Shown: piece by piece, positions 35,326 through 44,468 of the stretch | How the letters are laid out: each line of letters starts with the position of its first letter | Numbering within the stretch: position 1 is the first letter of the stretch | Assembly: GCF_012396615.1 (NCBI RefSeq) | Contig: NZ_JAAXPV010000005.1 | Location: 62,001-126,000, forward strand | Source of the DNA: Rothia terrae | Lineage (GTDB): Bacteria > Actinomycetota > Actinomycetes > Actinomycetales > Micrococcaceae | Length of the DNA: 64,000 nt | Reading direction: 5' to 3' | The notes under the pieces: model-generated | Database searches by the model: none | The model's input: the letters and a program-made list of their open reading frames with translations, nothing else | What the model was told of the DNA's origin: nothing | Translations under genes and position numbers: made by a program

Positions 35326-36519
35326 ATGCGTGCTTTAACCTGGCAAGAACCAGGGAAAGTCGAAGTCATCGACGTTCCTAAACCCACCATTCAAGATCCC
35401 ACGGATGCGATTATTCGCGTCACCTCCACCGCAATCTGCGGTTCAGACTTGCACCTCTACGGCGTGCTTGGCCCCTACCTCGGCAAAGGCGATGTGCTCG
35501 GCCACGAGTTCATGGGCATCGTTGAAGACACCGGATCGCAGGTCGCCAACCTTGTTCCCGGCGACCGCGTGGTAGTTCCCTTCAATATTTCTTGCGGTAA
35601 ATGCTGGATGTGCTCTCGCGGTTTCTTTGCCCAATGTGAGACTACCCAAAATACCAAGTATGACAAGGGTGCCTCTCTCTTCGGCTTCTCCAAAATGTAC
35701 GGTGAAGTTCCCGGTGGGCAGGCAGAATACGTTCGCGTACCTCACGCAGACTTCGGCCCCGTGAAGGTACCTGAAGGCTTTGCAGATGAACGCGCGCTTT
35801 ACCTCTCAGATATCCTGCCTACTGCTTGGCAGGGTGTGAAGTGGGCGAATGTTCCCAAGGGTGGTTCTTTAGCTATCATTGGCGCTGGCCCGGTTGGTCA
35901 GCTGGCGGTGCGCTCAGCTATTCAGCAAGGCAATGCTGAACAAATTATTGTTGTGGATCTTGTGGACGAGCGTTTGGAACTAGCGCGCGACTGGGGTGCG
36001 CAGACTATCGACCTGCGCGAGGTAAAGAGCGTTGGCGACGCTATTCGTGACCTCACCGCTGGTCGCGGCGCTGATTCCGTACTGGACGCGGTGGGTATGG
36101 AAGCTCACGGCAACCCTGTGCGCGAGAAGGTCATCAACACTGTGGGTAAGTTGCCCGGTGTTGTTGCTCAGCCGCTGATCAATAAAGCCGGTATTGATCG
36201 CACCGCTGCACTGATGAGCGCAATCGATGGCGTGCGCCGTGCGGGCACGGTTTCGCTGAGCGGTGTTTACGGTGGTAACGCTGATCCCATGCCCATGATG
36301 AAGATGTTTGATAAGGGTATTCGCATGACTATGGGTCAGTGCCATGTTCGTCAGTGGACGGATGAGCTCTCAGATATCCTCTTTCAGGATGAGGATGTCT
36401 TGGGCGTGGAGCAACTAGCAACCCACCATGTTGGCTTGTCGCAGGCGGCTTCTGCCTATGACATGTTCCAGAAGAAGCATGATGGTTGCATCAAGGTAGT
36501 GCTTGATCCTACTCGATAA
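35326..36519 (+). CDS. Zinc-dependent alcohol dehydrogenase
   Basis: A medium-chain dehydrogenase, 397 residues, that oxidises an alcohol with NAD. The catalytic zinc ligands sit in AICGSDLHLYG and GHEFMGIVEDTG. The structural zinc cluster is CGKCWMCSRGFFAQC near residue 86-100. The nucleotide-binding IIGAGPVGQLAVRSA starts near 184. The size and the long 90-100 insert resemble glutathione-independent formaldehyde and other polyol dehydrogenases; the substrate is unknown. AAGGAG precedes ATG 35326. A strong terminator at 36536-36578 ends the unit, so it is monocistronic. Confidence 0.9.
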   Translation: MRALTWQEPGKVEVIDVPKPTIQDPTDAIIRVTSTAICGSDLHLYGVLGPYLGKGDVLGHEFMGIVEDTGSQVANLVPGDRVVVPFNISCGKCWMCSRGFFAQCETTQNTKYDKGASLFGFSKMYGEVPGGQAEYVRVPHADFGPVKVPEGFADERALYLSDILPTAWQGVKWANVPKGGSLAIIGAGPVGQLAVRSAIQQGNAEQIIVVDLVDERLELARDWGAQTIDLREVKSVGDAIRDLTAGRGADSVLDAVGMEAHGNPVREKVINTVGKLPGVVAQPLINKAGIDRTAALMSAIDGVRRAGTVSLSGVYGGNADPMPMMKMFDKGIRMTMGQCHVRQWTDELSDILFQDEDVLGVEQLATHHVGLSQAASAYDMFQKKHDGCIKVVLDPTR

Positions 36520-36535
36520 ATAGATGTATAAACCT

Positions 36536-36578
36536 AAGGTGGGCCGAGAAGTTTTTCTTCCCGACCCACCTTACTTTT
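36536..36578 (+). terminator. Rho-independent terminator of the dehydrogenase gene
   Basis: The arms AAGGTGGGCCGAGAAG (36536-36551) and CTTCCCGACCCACCTT (36557-36572) pair with minor wobble around a T-rich loop. A short T-rich tail follows. It also ends the minus-strand remnant converging from 36593. Confidence 0.75.
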
Positions 36579-36592
36579 AAGAACGGTTTTTC

Positions 36593-37144
36593 CTAGCGAG
36601 AAGGGTGTTCTTGGTTCTTCTTGCTGGCGCGATCGCCTAAGAAGGTCAGTACTTTCAGCGGAAGTGACGTCTTCGGGTTTTTGACGTCGCGTCCTTCTTG
36701 GGGTTCACCCGCATTGGCTTCGGTTGAACCAGAGGGCAGAACGCGGGACACCAATCCCAGCCCCTTGACCACGAGTTGCGGTGATAGGCCGTGGATGCGC
36801 ATGCCGATCTTGGCAATGGGGATGAGGATGACGTGCGTTTTGCCCGAGAGGGTGCCGGTAACGATGCGTGCTGCCGTCCTGCGGGGGAGAGCAGCGATGA
36901 CGACTCGCGCACGCTCGGGTGGAAGGATCGCGGTTGAAGTGGGGCGTGCACGAGCGCAAAACTCCCCGGTTTCGGGGTCGCAAGAATAGATGCCGGCGGG
37001 AAGGTCGAATCCCTCCCCGCACAGCAGGTGCCACTGAAGCGGATAACAACCGCCCGCAGACGGCACTCCGCGCTTGCGCACACTCGTGGATGCGCCCACG
37101 CCCCTTAAAGACGGCGGGCATCTGGGTTGGTTTTCGCCTGACAC
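36593..37144 (-). pseudogene. Chimeric remnant: SagB-like nitroreductase start joined to SDR-like end
   Basis: Reading from GTG 37144 on the minus strand gives 183 residues. Codons upstream (PTPSRSFSAV) continue the frame for a dozen residues before a stop, so the original start is missing. Residues up to about 60 contain PSAGGCYPLQWHLL and LPAGIYSCDPETG, which match SagB-type nitroreductases. From about 80 the text (TGTLSGKTHVILIPIAKIG, then HGLSPQLVVKGLGLVSRV) reads like the C-terminal end of a short-chain dehydrogenase. A deletion that joined two genes explains this. Family assignments are from motif memory only. Confidence 0.5.
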
Positions 37145-37174
37145 TGCGCTGAATGAGCGCGACGGGGTGGGGCG

Positions 37175-38865
37175 ATGAGTAACTTTTTAGGCGAGATTCG
37201 TCGGTTTTCTCGGCTCAAACAGTGGAGCGCACCAGTTCTGGTGGAGGGCCAATACTTTCACCTCTTTCGCCCCGAAGGTATGTTTGCTTCTGAACTCTGG
37301 CAAGGGCAGGAAGAACAACTTCTGGCGGGTGATCCCGGTGAGCTGGTTGCTCAGGTGAACTCGACACTAGCATCCTTGCCCAACCAGCGCGCTGTCGGGC
37401 TTTTGGCATCTGAGCACCGAGTGTTGATCTGCTTGCGCAATACCGCTGATGAGAGGCTGAGCGTCATGAACATGGCGGGCGAAATTATTGCCGCCGCCCT
37501 GTCGCCGTTAGCACCCCCGGCGCTCAGCTCTGCCGGTGAATTGGTTCTTTTGCCGCCGCCGGCTCGCGGGGAGCGTCTGCGCTATACCGAGGTTCGTGTG
37601 GATGGCACGCTTCAGCCCTGCCTGGTACGTATGAGCGGCGGTGAAACCACGATTATCGAAGCAGAAGTGGACGCCACCGGGCAGTTGCGCGCCCGCACTC
37701 AAGAACCGCTATTGGTGAGTAAAAATGGTGAAAAAATCTGGCTGGCCGGGGAGAAAATTTTCAGTGTTTCGGGTGGCTCCCTCCTGGATCTGGCGGGGTT
37801 TAGCTACCCTGTACCCGACGGAAAAATCCTGGCAGTGAGCGCTCCTTGCGCCAGCAACTCACACATCTTCATCGCGGTGCGACAGTGCGACGAGACCGGG
37901 CCGAGTACGCGCATCCTTGCTCTATTTCCCGGGCGAAATCCACAGCTCATCGCCGAACTTCCTACGGGAGTAAAGCTGCGGGGATTTTCTGCGGATGAGA
38001 GTGGTCGACTATGGCTGACTCTCGCTGAAGCATCGCGGGGCAGCAACCTAGCATCCGTGGACTCGGAGTCTTTAGAACTTCAGAGTCAATGTACAGATAC
38101 TGAAGGGGAGATCATCTACGAGCAACACACTGTTCGTTCTGATGATGGTCAGAGTATCCCCTACATTCTTGCCTTTTCGCCTGAGCATCGTCGCGATAAT
38201 TCACCTCTTCTACTCACGGTGTATGGCGGGTTCGGTATTGAAAATGCCCCGGATGCTGAACCGACCCTTCCCGCCTGGGCGAAAGCCGGTGGAATTATGG
38301 TGTTTGCGCAGGTCAGGTGTGGTTCTGAAAAGGAGAAGACTGGCATAGAGCGGGGCAAGGAGCATCAAAGATGCGCACTATCAATGATGTTTTAACCGTT
38401 GCACAGGCAGTGCGGGAGCATTCGCGCGGACGGCTGACCATCTGCGGCGCATCCTTTGGCGGTCTCACGGCACTGATCTCTGCGCTCGAGGCGGATGCTC
38501 GCGGGTGCGCACTTTTTGACGGCATTGTGGTGACCTCGCCTCTACTAGATGCCTTGCATCTAGACCGCCACCCTAACGGAGCTTTTTGGGAGAGCGAACT
38601 GCCAGCCGATGAAGCCGCGCGCGCTGATCTCTCGCCACTGCATCGTCTGCGAAATTTTATCGGAGACACTCTGCCGCCACTGTGGTTGGCATCTACCGGG
38701 CAGGACGCCCGGCTTGCCGATAATGCACCCGAGTTTGCAGAACTCTGGTCGGCATTCGGGTAAGTGCAACATTGGCGCGACGAAAACCTCGGACACGTTG
38801 GTGCCCCGTTAAAGCGCATCGGCGCGCGTGCCGCATCCCTCTTGCAATTTCGCTGCGGCGGGTAG
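37175..38865 (+). pseudogene. Prolyl-oligopeptidase-like S9 peptidase, frameshifted and with a stop
   Basis: The N-terminal beta-propeller-like part and the start of the catalytic domain (PLLLTVYGGFGIENAPDAEP) run in one frame from ATG 37175 to about 38340. The catalytic domain then continues one base off from about 38341 (WHRAGQGASK). It carries the nucleophile Ser in ICGASFGGLTAL and the LASTGQDAR segment that should hold the Asp. An in-frame TAA at 38761-38763 interrupts the domain before the catalytic His of DENLGHVGAP, and the frame ends at TAG 38863-38865. Restoring function needs at least one inserted base and loss of the stop, so real decay is more likely here than elsewhere. Confidence 0.72.
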
Positions 38866-38876
38866 GTAGAGGGCGG

Positions 38877-39002
38877 TTAGGCCAGGAAAAAGACCACCGC
38901 GAGAACCACGATGAGAGCTAGGGACCCACCTATCGCGGCATTCGCAGCTGGAGAGCCTCCTGAACTTTTTGTAATTCCAAGAAAATCTAGAACGCGACGC
39001 AC
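38877..39002 (-). CDS. Small membrane protein, 41 aa
   Basis: A short frame from GTG 39002 to TAA 38877-38879 on the minus strand. It starts with VRRVLDFLGI, continues through a Gly/Ser/Ala linker and ends with one hydrophobic helix of about 17 residues (SLALIVVLAVVFFLA). AAAGGGGCG lies 6 bases before the start, a good Shine-Dalgarno. It converges on the broken S9 peptidase gene and shares no operon. No family recognised; the layout of basic start, flexible linker and C-terminal helix suggests a tail-anchored peptide. Confidence 0.55.
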   Translation of the reverse strand: MRRVLDFLGITKSSGGSPAANAAIGGSLALIVVLAVVFFLA

Positions 39003-39107
39003 AAGGTCGCCCCTTTCTGAGATGTAGGTGCCGAGAGGCCACTTTAAGACAGCTTTTCTCTCAAAACCTGTCTTGAAATTGACCCCTCGGCATGAAATGG
39101 TCAGTGC

Positions 39108-40436
39108 CTAGTTCTCCAGCGCGCGTCCGCGGAACTCCGGAAGGGTGAAAGCCACCACCGCTGCGATCATAAAAGCGGCAGCGAACACCGCAAAGAGTGC
39201 GCTCGCGCCCCAGCCTGCGAGAATAGGCGGCACGATCAGCGGGGCAATGATCGACGCGATTCTGCCAAAACCGGCGGCTGCTCCGGTGCCGCGTCCACGC
39301 AAGTGGGTGGGGTAAAGCTCCGGGCCAATGGCGTACAGCGCGCCCCACGCGCCCAAATTGAAGAATGATAGTAGGCAGCCGGCAATAATCAGCTGAGTTT
39401 CCGAGGACGCAAAACCATACAGTCCCGCCGAAAGAGCAGATCCAACCAAAAAGGTTGCGAGGGTAGAGCGGCGTCCCCACTTTTCAATGAGGTAGGCGGA
39501 CACTGCGTACCCCGGTAGCTGGGCAAGCGTCATTAATAGCGTGAACGTAAATGATTTCACCAGCGTGAACCCCTGCGCGTGAAGAAGCGAGGGAATCCAG
39601 ATAAACGCGCCGTAGTAGGAGAGATTGATGCAGAACCACATGGTCCACAGCGCAAAAGTACGACGCCGCAACACCGCTGACCAGAGTGAAGACGCATCCT
39701 GAACTTCATGCTGGGCAGGTGTAGAGGCTACCTGACGTTCGCGTGGTTTAGAAGGGGCGAACATCGCCGGGGACTGCTCAAAGCTACGGAAAATTTTCTG
39801 TGCCTTCTCGTGTTCGCCTCGCGATTCAAGGTAGCGCACAGACTCCGGCGTGCCCCAGCGAATCACCAGTGAATACAGTGCCGGTAAAATACCGATTGCC
39901 AGCGCCCATCGCCAGCCGTTATCCGATGCCGTCACCACGAAGGTGCCAATGCACGCGGCCGCAATCCAGCCAACAGCCCAAAAGCCTTCAAGAATAACTA
40001 CGATGCGTCCGCGAATACGCGCCGGGGCAAACTCTGACATCAAAGTGGACGCCACCGGTAGCTCAGCGCCGAGACCCAGCCCCACCACAAAACGGAAAAT
40101 CAATAGCATCACGAGCGATGTTGAGAGGGCGGATGCGCCGGTCGCCAGCCCGTAAATAAGCAGGGTGAGCGCAAAGATATGACGCCTGCCGAACTTGTCG
40201 GCGAGTAGCCCGCCAAAGGTTGCCCCCAGTGCCATGCCCATAAAGCCTATTGACCCTAGCCAGGACGCCTGATGTGGGGTGAGCTGCCATTCGGCGATGA
40301 GGGCTGCCATGATGAAGGAGATGAGACCGACATCCATAGAGTCCAGTGCCCAGCCGATGCCGGAGACCGTCAAAAGTTTGCCGTGTTTGCGGGTGAAGGG
40401 GAGTTGCTCAAGGCGTTCAGTAGTAGAGGTTTTCAT
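39108..40436 (-). CDS. MFS transporter (sugar/aromatic acid porter type)
   Basis: A 12-helix major facilitator, about 442 residues. The A-like motif GGLLADKFGRRHIF lies near residue 70. RFVVGLGLGAELPVASTLMSEF matches the porter signature of the sugar/aromatic-acid groups, and GGLLADK repeats in the second half as YLIEKWGRRSTL. Proton-linked uptake of a small organic acid or sugar is likely; the substrate cannot be set. ATG 40436 is chosen as it begins the conserved part; an upstream TTG at 40463 adds nine residues and has no Shine-Dalgarno. The gap 40437-40632 upstream shows no other feature. Confidence 0.85.
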   Translation of the reverse strand: MKTSTTERLEQLPFTRKHGKLLTVSGIGWALDSMDVGLISFIMAALIAEWQLTPHQASWLGSIGFMGMALGATFGGLLADKFGRRHIFALTLLIYGLATGASALSTSLVMLLIFRFVVGLGLGAELPVASTLMSEFAPARIRGRIVVILEGFWAVGWIAAACIGTFVVTASDNGWRWALAIGILPALYSLVIRWGTPESVRYLESRGEHEKAQKIFRSFEQSPAMFAPSKPRERQVASTPAQHEVQDASSLWSAVLRRRTFALWTMWFCINLSYYGAFIWIPSLLHAQGFTLVKSFTFTLLMTLAQLPGYAVSAYLIEKWGRRSTLATFLVGSALSAGLYGFASSETQLIIAGCLLSFFNLGAWGALYAIGPELYPTHLRGRGTGAAAGFGRIASIIAPLIVPPILAGWGASALFAVFAAAFMIAAVVAFTLPEFRGRALEN

Positions 40437-40632
40437 GTTTTCTGTTGTGGTGAGGGAAGCCAATACTGTAAAGGTTGTTAATACCTTAAGCTTTTGACGT
40501 GGAAAAACAATGTTTTCAAAAGATATTTCTTTACCTGTGTTGAGTAACTTGATGCTAGAGAATCTTCAGCTTTTGCCTGCGGTGATAGGTTCTTCACTCG
40601 TAAAAGGTGAAAGAAAGAAGCCAGAAGGCTTT

Positions 40633-40677
40633 CTAGGGGTAAAAATGTATATGCTCGCTCGATATTTTCACCCCTAG
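40633..40677 (-). terminator. Terminator hairpin downstream of nrdF
   Basis: CTAGGGGTAAAAATGTAT (40633-40650) pairs with ATATTTTCACCCCTAG (40662-40677) with one mismatch. It lies 32 bases past the frame-corrected nrdF stop. A second small hairpin with AAAGCC/GGCTTT arms follows toward 40614, so transcription of the nrdIF unit should end here. Confidence 0.6.
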
Positions 40678-40708
40678 CTTTTAGTCATCAGAACCAGAAA
40701 ATGCGGGG

Positions 40709-41732
<1,024 letters not shown>

Positions 41733-41770
41733 AGTGATTCCCCTGAAATGTTGGTCCAAAATTCGGTAAG

Positions 41771-42217
41771 TCAGCGGGTAACAGTGCGTACATCGTCCTG
41801 AGTGCCGAGCAGTTCAAAGGGGTAGAGCTGTGGCACTTTGCATTTGCGTGAGATGACGCTGCCTGTCAGGCAAAAGTCGGCGCCAAAGTTAGTGTTGCCC
41901 GATGAGATGACGCCTCGCATCAGCGACCTGTTGACGGGGTCCTTGAGAAAAGCGATGACTTGCGGCGGCACGGCCTTGGCAACGCGTCCACTGCCGTAGG
42001 TGGGCACCACCAGCACGTAGGGTTTGTGGACGCGGATCATTCCCTCTGCGCGCGGGGCTAGCGGGATGCGGGTGGCCGGCCTGCCCAGTCTTTCCACGAA
42101 TCTTTTGGTGTTTTCGGATGCGCTGGAGAAGTAGACCAGGCCGGTGCAGCTCTCGGTGGGAAGGTCGATAAACCTAAATGTTTTTCGCGGCGGTGTTTCT
42201 GTGGGTAGTGGCATCAA
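41771..42217 (-). CDS. nrdI: Flavodoxin-like NrdI activator of NrdF
   Basis: A 148-residue FMN protein of the NrdI family. [18 protein letters not shown] forms the phosphate-binding loop, [17 protein letters not shown] the second FMN contact, and [20 protein letters not shown] the conserved C-terminal part. In class Ib and Ie systems reduced NrdI makes superoxide that activates the NrdF tyrosine; in class Ie it is needed to form the DOPA radical. Its stop lies 38 bases before the nrdF ATG, so the two form a unit. nrdE and nrdH, which usually accompany it, are absent here. Confidence 0.95.
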   Translation of the reverse strand: MMPLPTETPPRKTFRFIDLPTESCTGLVYFSSASENTKRFVERLGRPATRIPLAPRAEGMIRVHKPYVLVVPTYGSGRVAKAVPPQVIAFLKDPVNRSLMRGVISSGNTNFGADFCLTGSVISRKCKVPQLYPFELLGTQDDVRTVTR

Positions 42218-42280
42218 AAGTGTCTCTCGGTAGAACTTTTTGGGGTTTTGGTGCGCGCGAGAACAGCTTATCGTTAATTA

Positions 42281-42294
42281 TTCGTCTAGGCGAA
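42281..42294. promoter_or_regulatory. Candidate operator upstream of nrdI
   Basis: TTCGTCTAGGCGAA is a near-palindrome (12 of 14 bases pair) about 64 bases before the nrdI start codon. It does not match the NrdR box that I know of. It could be an operator for the nrdIF unit, but the support is weak. Confidence 0.25.
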
Positions 42295-42364
42295 CAATTT
42301 TAATGAGATTAAACGAACTTAACGGGTGGGAGAGTTCAATCCCAGAACCTCCTTAAACACCGCC

Positions 42365-42417
42365 AGGGGTCACCTATCATTCAAAAATCGTCTGATTTTG
42401 AACGATAAGGGACCCCT
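42365..42417. terminator. Palindrome downstream of the peptide transporter gene
   Basis: AGGGGTCACCTATC with TTCAAAAATC pairs against GATTTTGAACGATAAGGGACCCCT with two or three mismatches. It spans 42365-42417, just past the stop of the POT transporter, and separates it from the nrdI promoter region. A terminator role is likely, though it looks like the other long intergenic palindromes. Confidence 0.55.
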
Positions 42418-42434
42418 CGCGGGTCAAAGAGGAC

Positions 42435-43919
42435 TTAGCGAACGCCTGCCATCTTGCGGGTAATCCACTTGTTAAGGCTCCACAAGATGAAGCCGACGAT
42501 GATGGTGCCGATACCCAACCACAGGAAGTAGGGAACTTCAGTTTCTAGCGAGTAGAACTTACCTAGCCAGCCTGCAAGTACAGTACCCAGTGCTACTGAA
42601 GTGAAGTACAGTGCCACCATGTTTACGCGGTGACGCGCGGGTGCAAGCTTGGTTGAGAGTGAGGAACCGACCGGTGAGATCGAAAGCTCTGCCAAGGTGC
42701 ACACGAAGAGGATAAGCACAATCCATCCAACGTTCACGCTCATGTTGCCTGCCTGGGTGAGGAAGATGAGGAATGCGATGCCTACGCCGATGATACCCAG
42801 CGAGAATTTTGACACTGAACCGGGCTGGCGTGAGCCTAGGCGGGTCCACATAATAGAGAACAGCGGTGCAAAGATGATGATGAAGATTGGGTTAATGGAG
42901 TTCACCAAGTTAGGGGTAAGTTCCATGCCCAAGATATGCCAGTTTAGGCGGGTATCTGAATAAACCGCCATCACGGTAAACTGCTGCTGGTAGAGTGCCC
43001 AGAAAACCGCGTTACCAATCCACATGGGGATGAATGAGACCACGCGTGAGTGTTCTTCAGGGGTAATCTGCTTATCGCGCAGCATCAAGGTGAAAAGGAC
43101 AATCGCCCCAATGAAAATAAATGCCATTACCCAGCTTGCCAAATTGGTAGGGGTGATAAGGCCAGTCAAAACAAGAATGACTACGATGGCAAGAATTGCT
43201 ACTGCCAACAGTGAGTACTTCTTTTTCTCGCTCGAGGAGAGGGGTGAGGAAAGTTCATGTGCTGACGCGGGAAGGTTTTTGCGAGTCAGGGCGTACTGGG
43301 TCAGACCAATTGCCATGCCGATTGCAGCCATCAAGAAGCCAGCGTGGAAACCCCAGCGATTCCAGCCCCAGCCTGTAAGGATCGGGCCAAAGAGTGAGCC
43401 GATGTTGACACCCATGTAGAAGATGGTGAAGCCAGCATCGCGACGTTCATCGGTGCGGCTGTAGAGCGATCCGACTAGAGCTGATGCGTTAGTCTTCAGG
43501 CCACCTGAACCTAATGCAACAAGAATGAGGCCGACAACAACGCCAGCTACGCCCGGGATGACAGCTAGGCCAATGTGACCGGCCATAATCAATAGCGCTG
43601 AATAGAACAAGGTACGTTCAGGACCTAGAATGCGGTCACCCACAAAGCCGCCAACGATAGCTAGCAAGTAGACCATGCCGCCGTATGCACCGATAATGCC
43701 GGTTGCGGCTGTTTGATCAATACCTAGACCACTCTCGGTGACAGAGTAGTAGAGGTAGTAAATCATAATGCCCTGCATACCGTAGTACGAGAAGCGTTCC
43801 CACATTTCTACTGAGAAGAGGTTTGCGAGCATGCGGGGGTGGCCGAAGAAGGTCTTGCCCTCGCTGTTGTGCTGAGCGTTAGGCGGGGTTGCCTGTGCGC
43901 TCTCGGAGACTGATGCCAT
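42435..43919 (-). CDS. POT-family proton-coupled peptide transporter
   Basis: A di/tripeptide:H+ symporter of the PTR2/DtpT type, 494 residues from the ATG at 43919. The first helix contains FSVEMWERFSYYGMQG, the ExxERFxYYG motif that couples protons. GGFVGDRILGPERTL follows in loop 2-3. About 14 hydrophobic segments follow, the bacterial number. An upstream ATG 34 codons earlier is rejected since the extra sequence is rich in His and Thr and lacks conservation. Two palindromic sites at 44011-44032 and 44055-44076 lie in the upstream region and may regulate it. Confidence 0.92.
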   Translation of the reverse strand: MASVSESAQATPPNAQHNSEGKTFFGHPRMLANLFSVEMWERFSYYGMQGIMIYYLYYSVTESGLGIDQTAATGIIGAYGGMVYLLAIVGGFVGDRILGPERTLFYSALLIMAGHIGLAVIPGVAGVVVGLILVALGSGGLKTNASALVGSLYSRTDERRDAGFTIFYMGVNIGSLFGPILTGWGWNRWGFHAGFLMAAIGMAIGLTQYALTRKNLPASAHELSSPLSSSEKKKYSLLAVAILAIVVILVLTGLITPTNLASWVMAFIFIGAIVLFTLMLRDKQITPEEHSRVVSFIPMWIGNAVFWALYQQQFTVMAVYSDTRLNWHILGMELTPNLVNSINPIFIIIFAPLFSIMWTRLGSRQPGSVSKFSLGIIGVGIAFLIFLTQAGNMSVNVGWIVLILFVCTLAELSISPVGSSLSTKLAPARHRVNMVALYFTSVALGTVLAGWLGKFYSLETEVPYFLWLGIGTIIVGFILWSLNKWITRKMAGVR

Positions 43920-44010
43920 GAGATTCTCTATATGCCGAAGTAAGCGTCCGTGTGTATGTGTGCGGGCGCATGTTTGTTTGTGTGTGAGTTTACTCCTTAA
44001 GCACAAATAT

Positions 44011-44032
44011 TTATTCACGTGGGTATGAATAA
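44011..44032. promoter_or_regulatory. Inverted repeat upstream of the peptide transporter
   Basis: TTATTCA and TGAATAA arms are separated by 8 bases. The site lies about 92 bases upstream of the transporter start codon, inside likely promoter sequence. It could be a repressor or activator operator. The regulator is unknown. Confidence 0.4.
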
Positions 44033-44054
44033 AAATTCACTTTAAATGGGGTGT

Positions 44055-44076
44055 AAACCGCGTCATGACGCGGTTT
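44055..44076. promoter_or_regulatory. Perfect 22-base palindrome between divergent genes
   Basis: AAACCGCGTCA is followed directly by its exact complement TGACGCGGTTT, with no spacer. It sits 113 bases before the small gene at 44189 and 136 bases before the peptide transporter. With no gene ending nearby, an operator is more likely than a terminator, although TTTTATA follows on the plus strand. Confidence 0.45.
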
Positions 44077-44188
44077 TATAGGGGTGTCGTGCGGCACATA
44101 GAATTCAGGGGGTGTGGGATAAATTACTTTAAATAGGATAAAGCGCGACAATTTTTAACATGGTGAGATGACATGAAGGTAGAGATAC

Positions 44189-44389
44189 ATGGTTGGTCGG
44201 CGGAGAAACTCCACGCCGCAAGGTGCAGTGGACGTGGCGACTCCTGTGCTCTCTGATGATGACGAATTTCCCAAAGGCTTCTACCTGCGGGTGGTCGACG
44301 ATGTGCCGTGGCTACGCGGGTACAGGTGCGATGATCTGTACATGCACCCGCTGGAAAGCCAGTTTCTCTTTGTGAAAACACCGGCTTAA
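44189..44389 (+). CDS. Small hypothetical protein, 66 aa
   Basis: A short, soluble, acidic-plus-basic protein that starts with VGRRRNSTPQG and continues with LSDDDEFPKGFYLRVVDDVPW. It has no hydrophobic helix. AAGGTAGAGA lies 6-15 bases before ATG 44189. Coding character is reasonable, but the antisense frame over the same bases is also open for 85 codons, so the call needs care. It ends 5 bases before a TTTAACCC-family palindrome that would act as its terminator. No family recognised. Confidence 0.45.
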   Translation: MVGRRRNSTPQGAVDVATPVLSDDDEFPKGFYLRVVDDVPWLRGYRCDDLYMHPLESQFLFVKTPA

Positions 44390-44393
44390 ACGT

Positions 44394-44450
44394 CGAAAGT
44401 GCAGTTTAACCCGGATTTTGAGTAAAAAACCGGGTTAAACTGCATTCTCG
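44394..44450. repeat. TTTAACCC-family palindrome, copy 2
   Basis: CGAAAGTGCAGTTTAACCCGG (44394-44414) pairs with 44430-44450 with two mismatches around an A/T-rich loop. It lies between convergent genes, the small protein and phosphoglucomutase, and probably ends both transcripts. Compared with copy 1, the GCAG and CCCGG bases differ and are matched by complementary changes. Confidence 0.7.
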
Positions 44451-44468
44451 GCGCGGGCGTCCTAGACG

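Noticed and set aside
36619-37152. Several overlapping frames on both strands over the chimeric remnant
   Set aside because: Only the frame with PSAGGCYPLQWHLL shows family motifs; the others are Arg/Pro/His-rich shadows.
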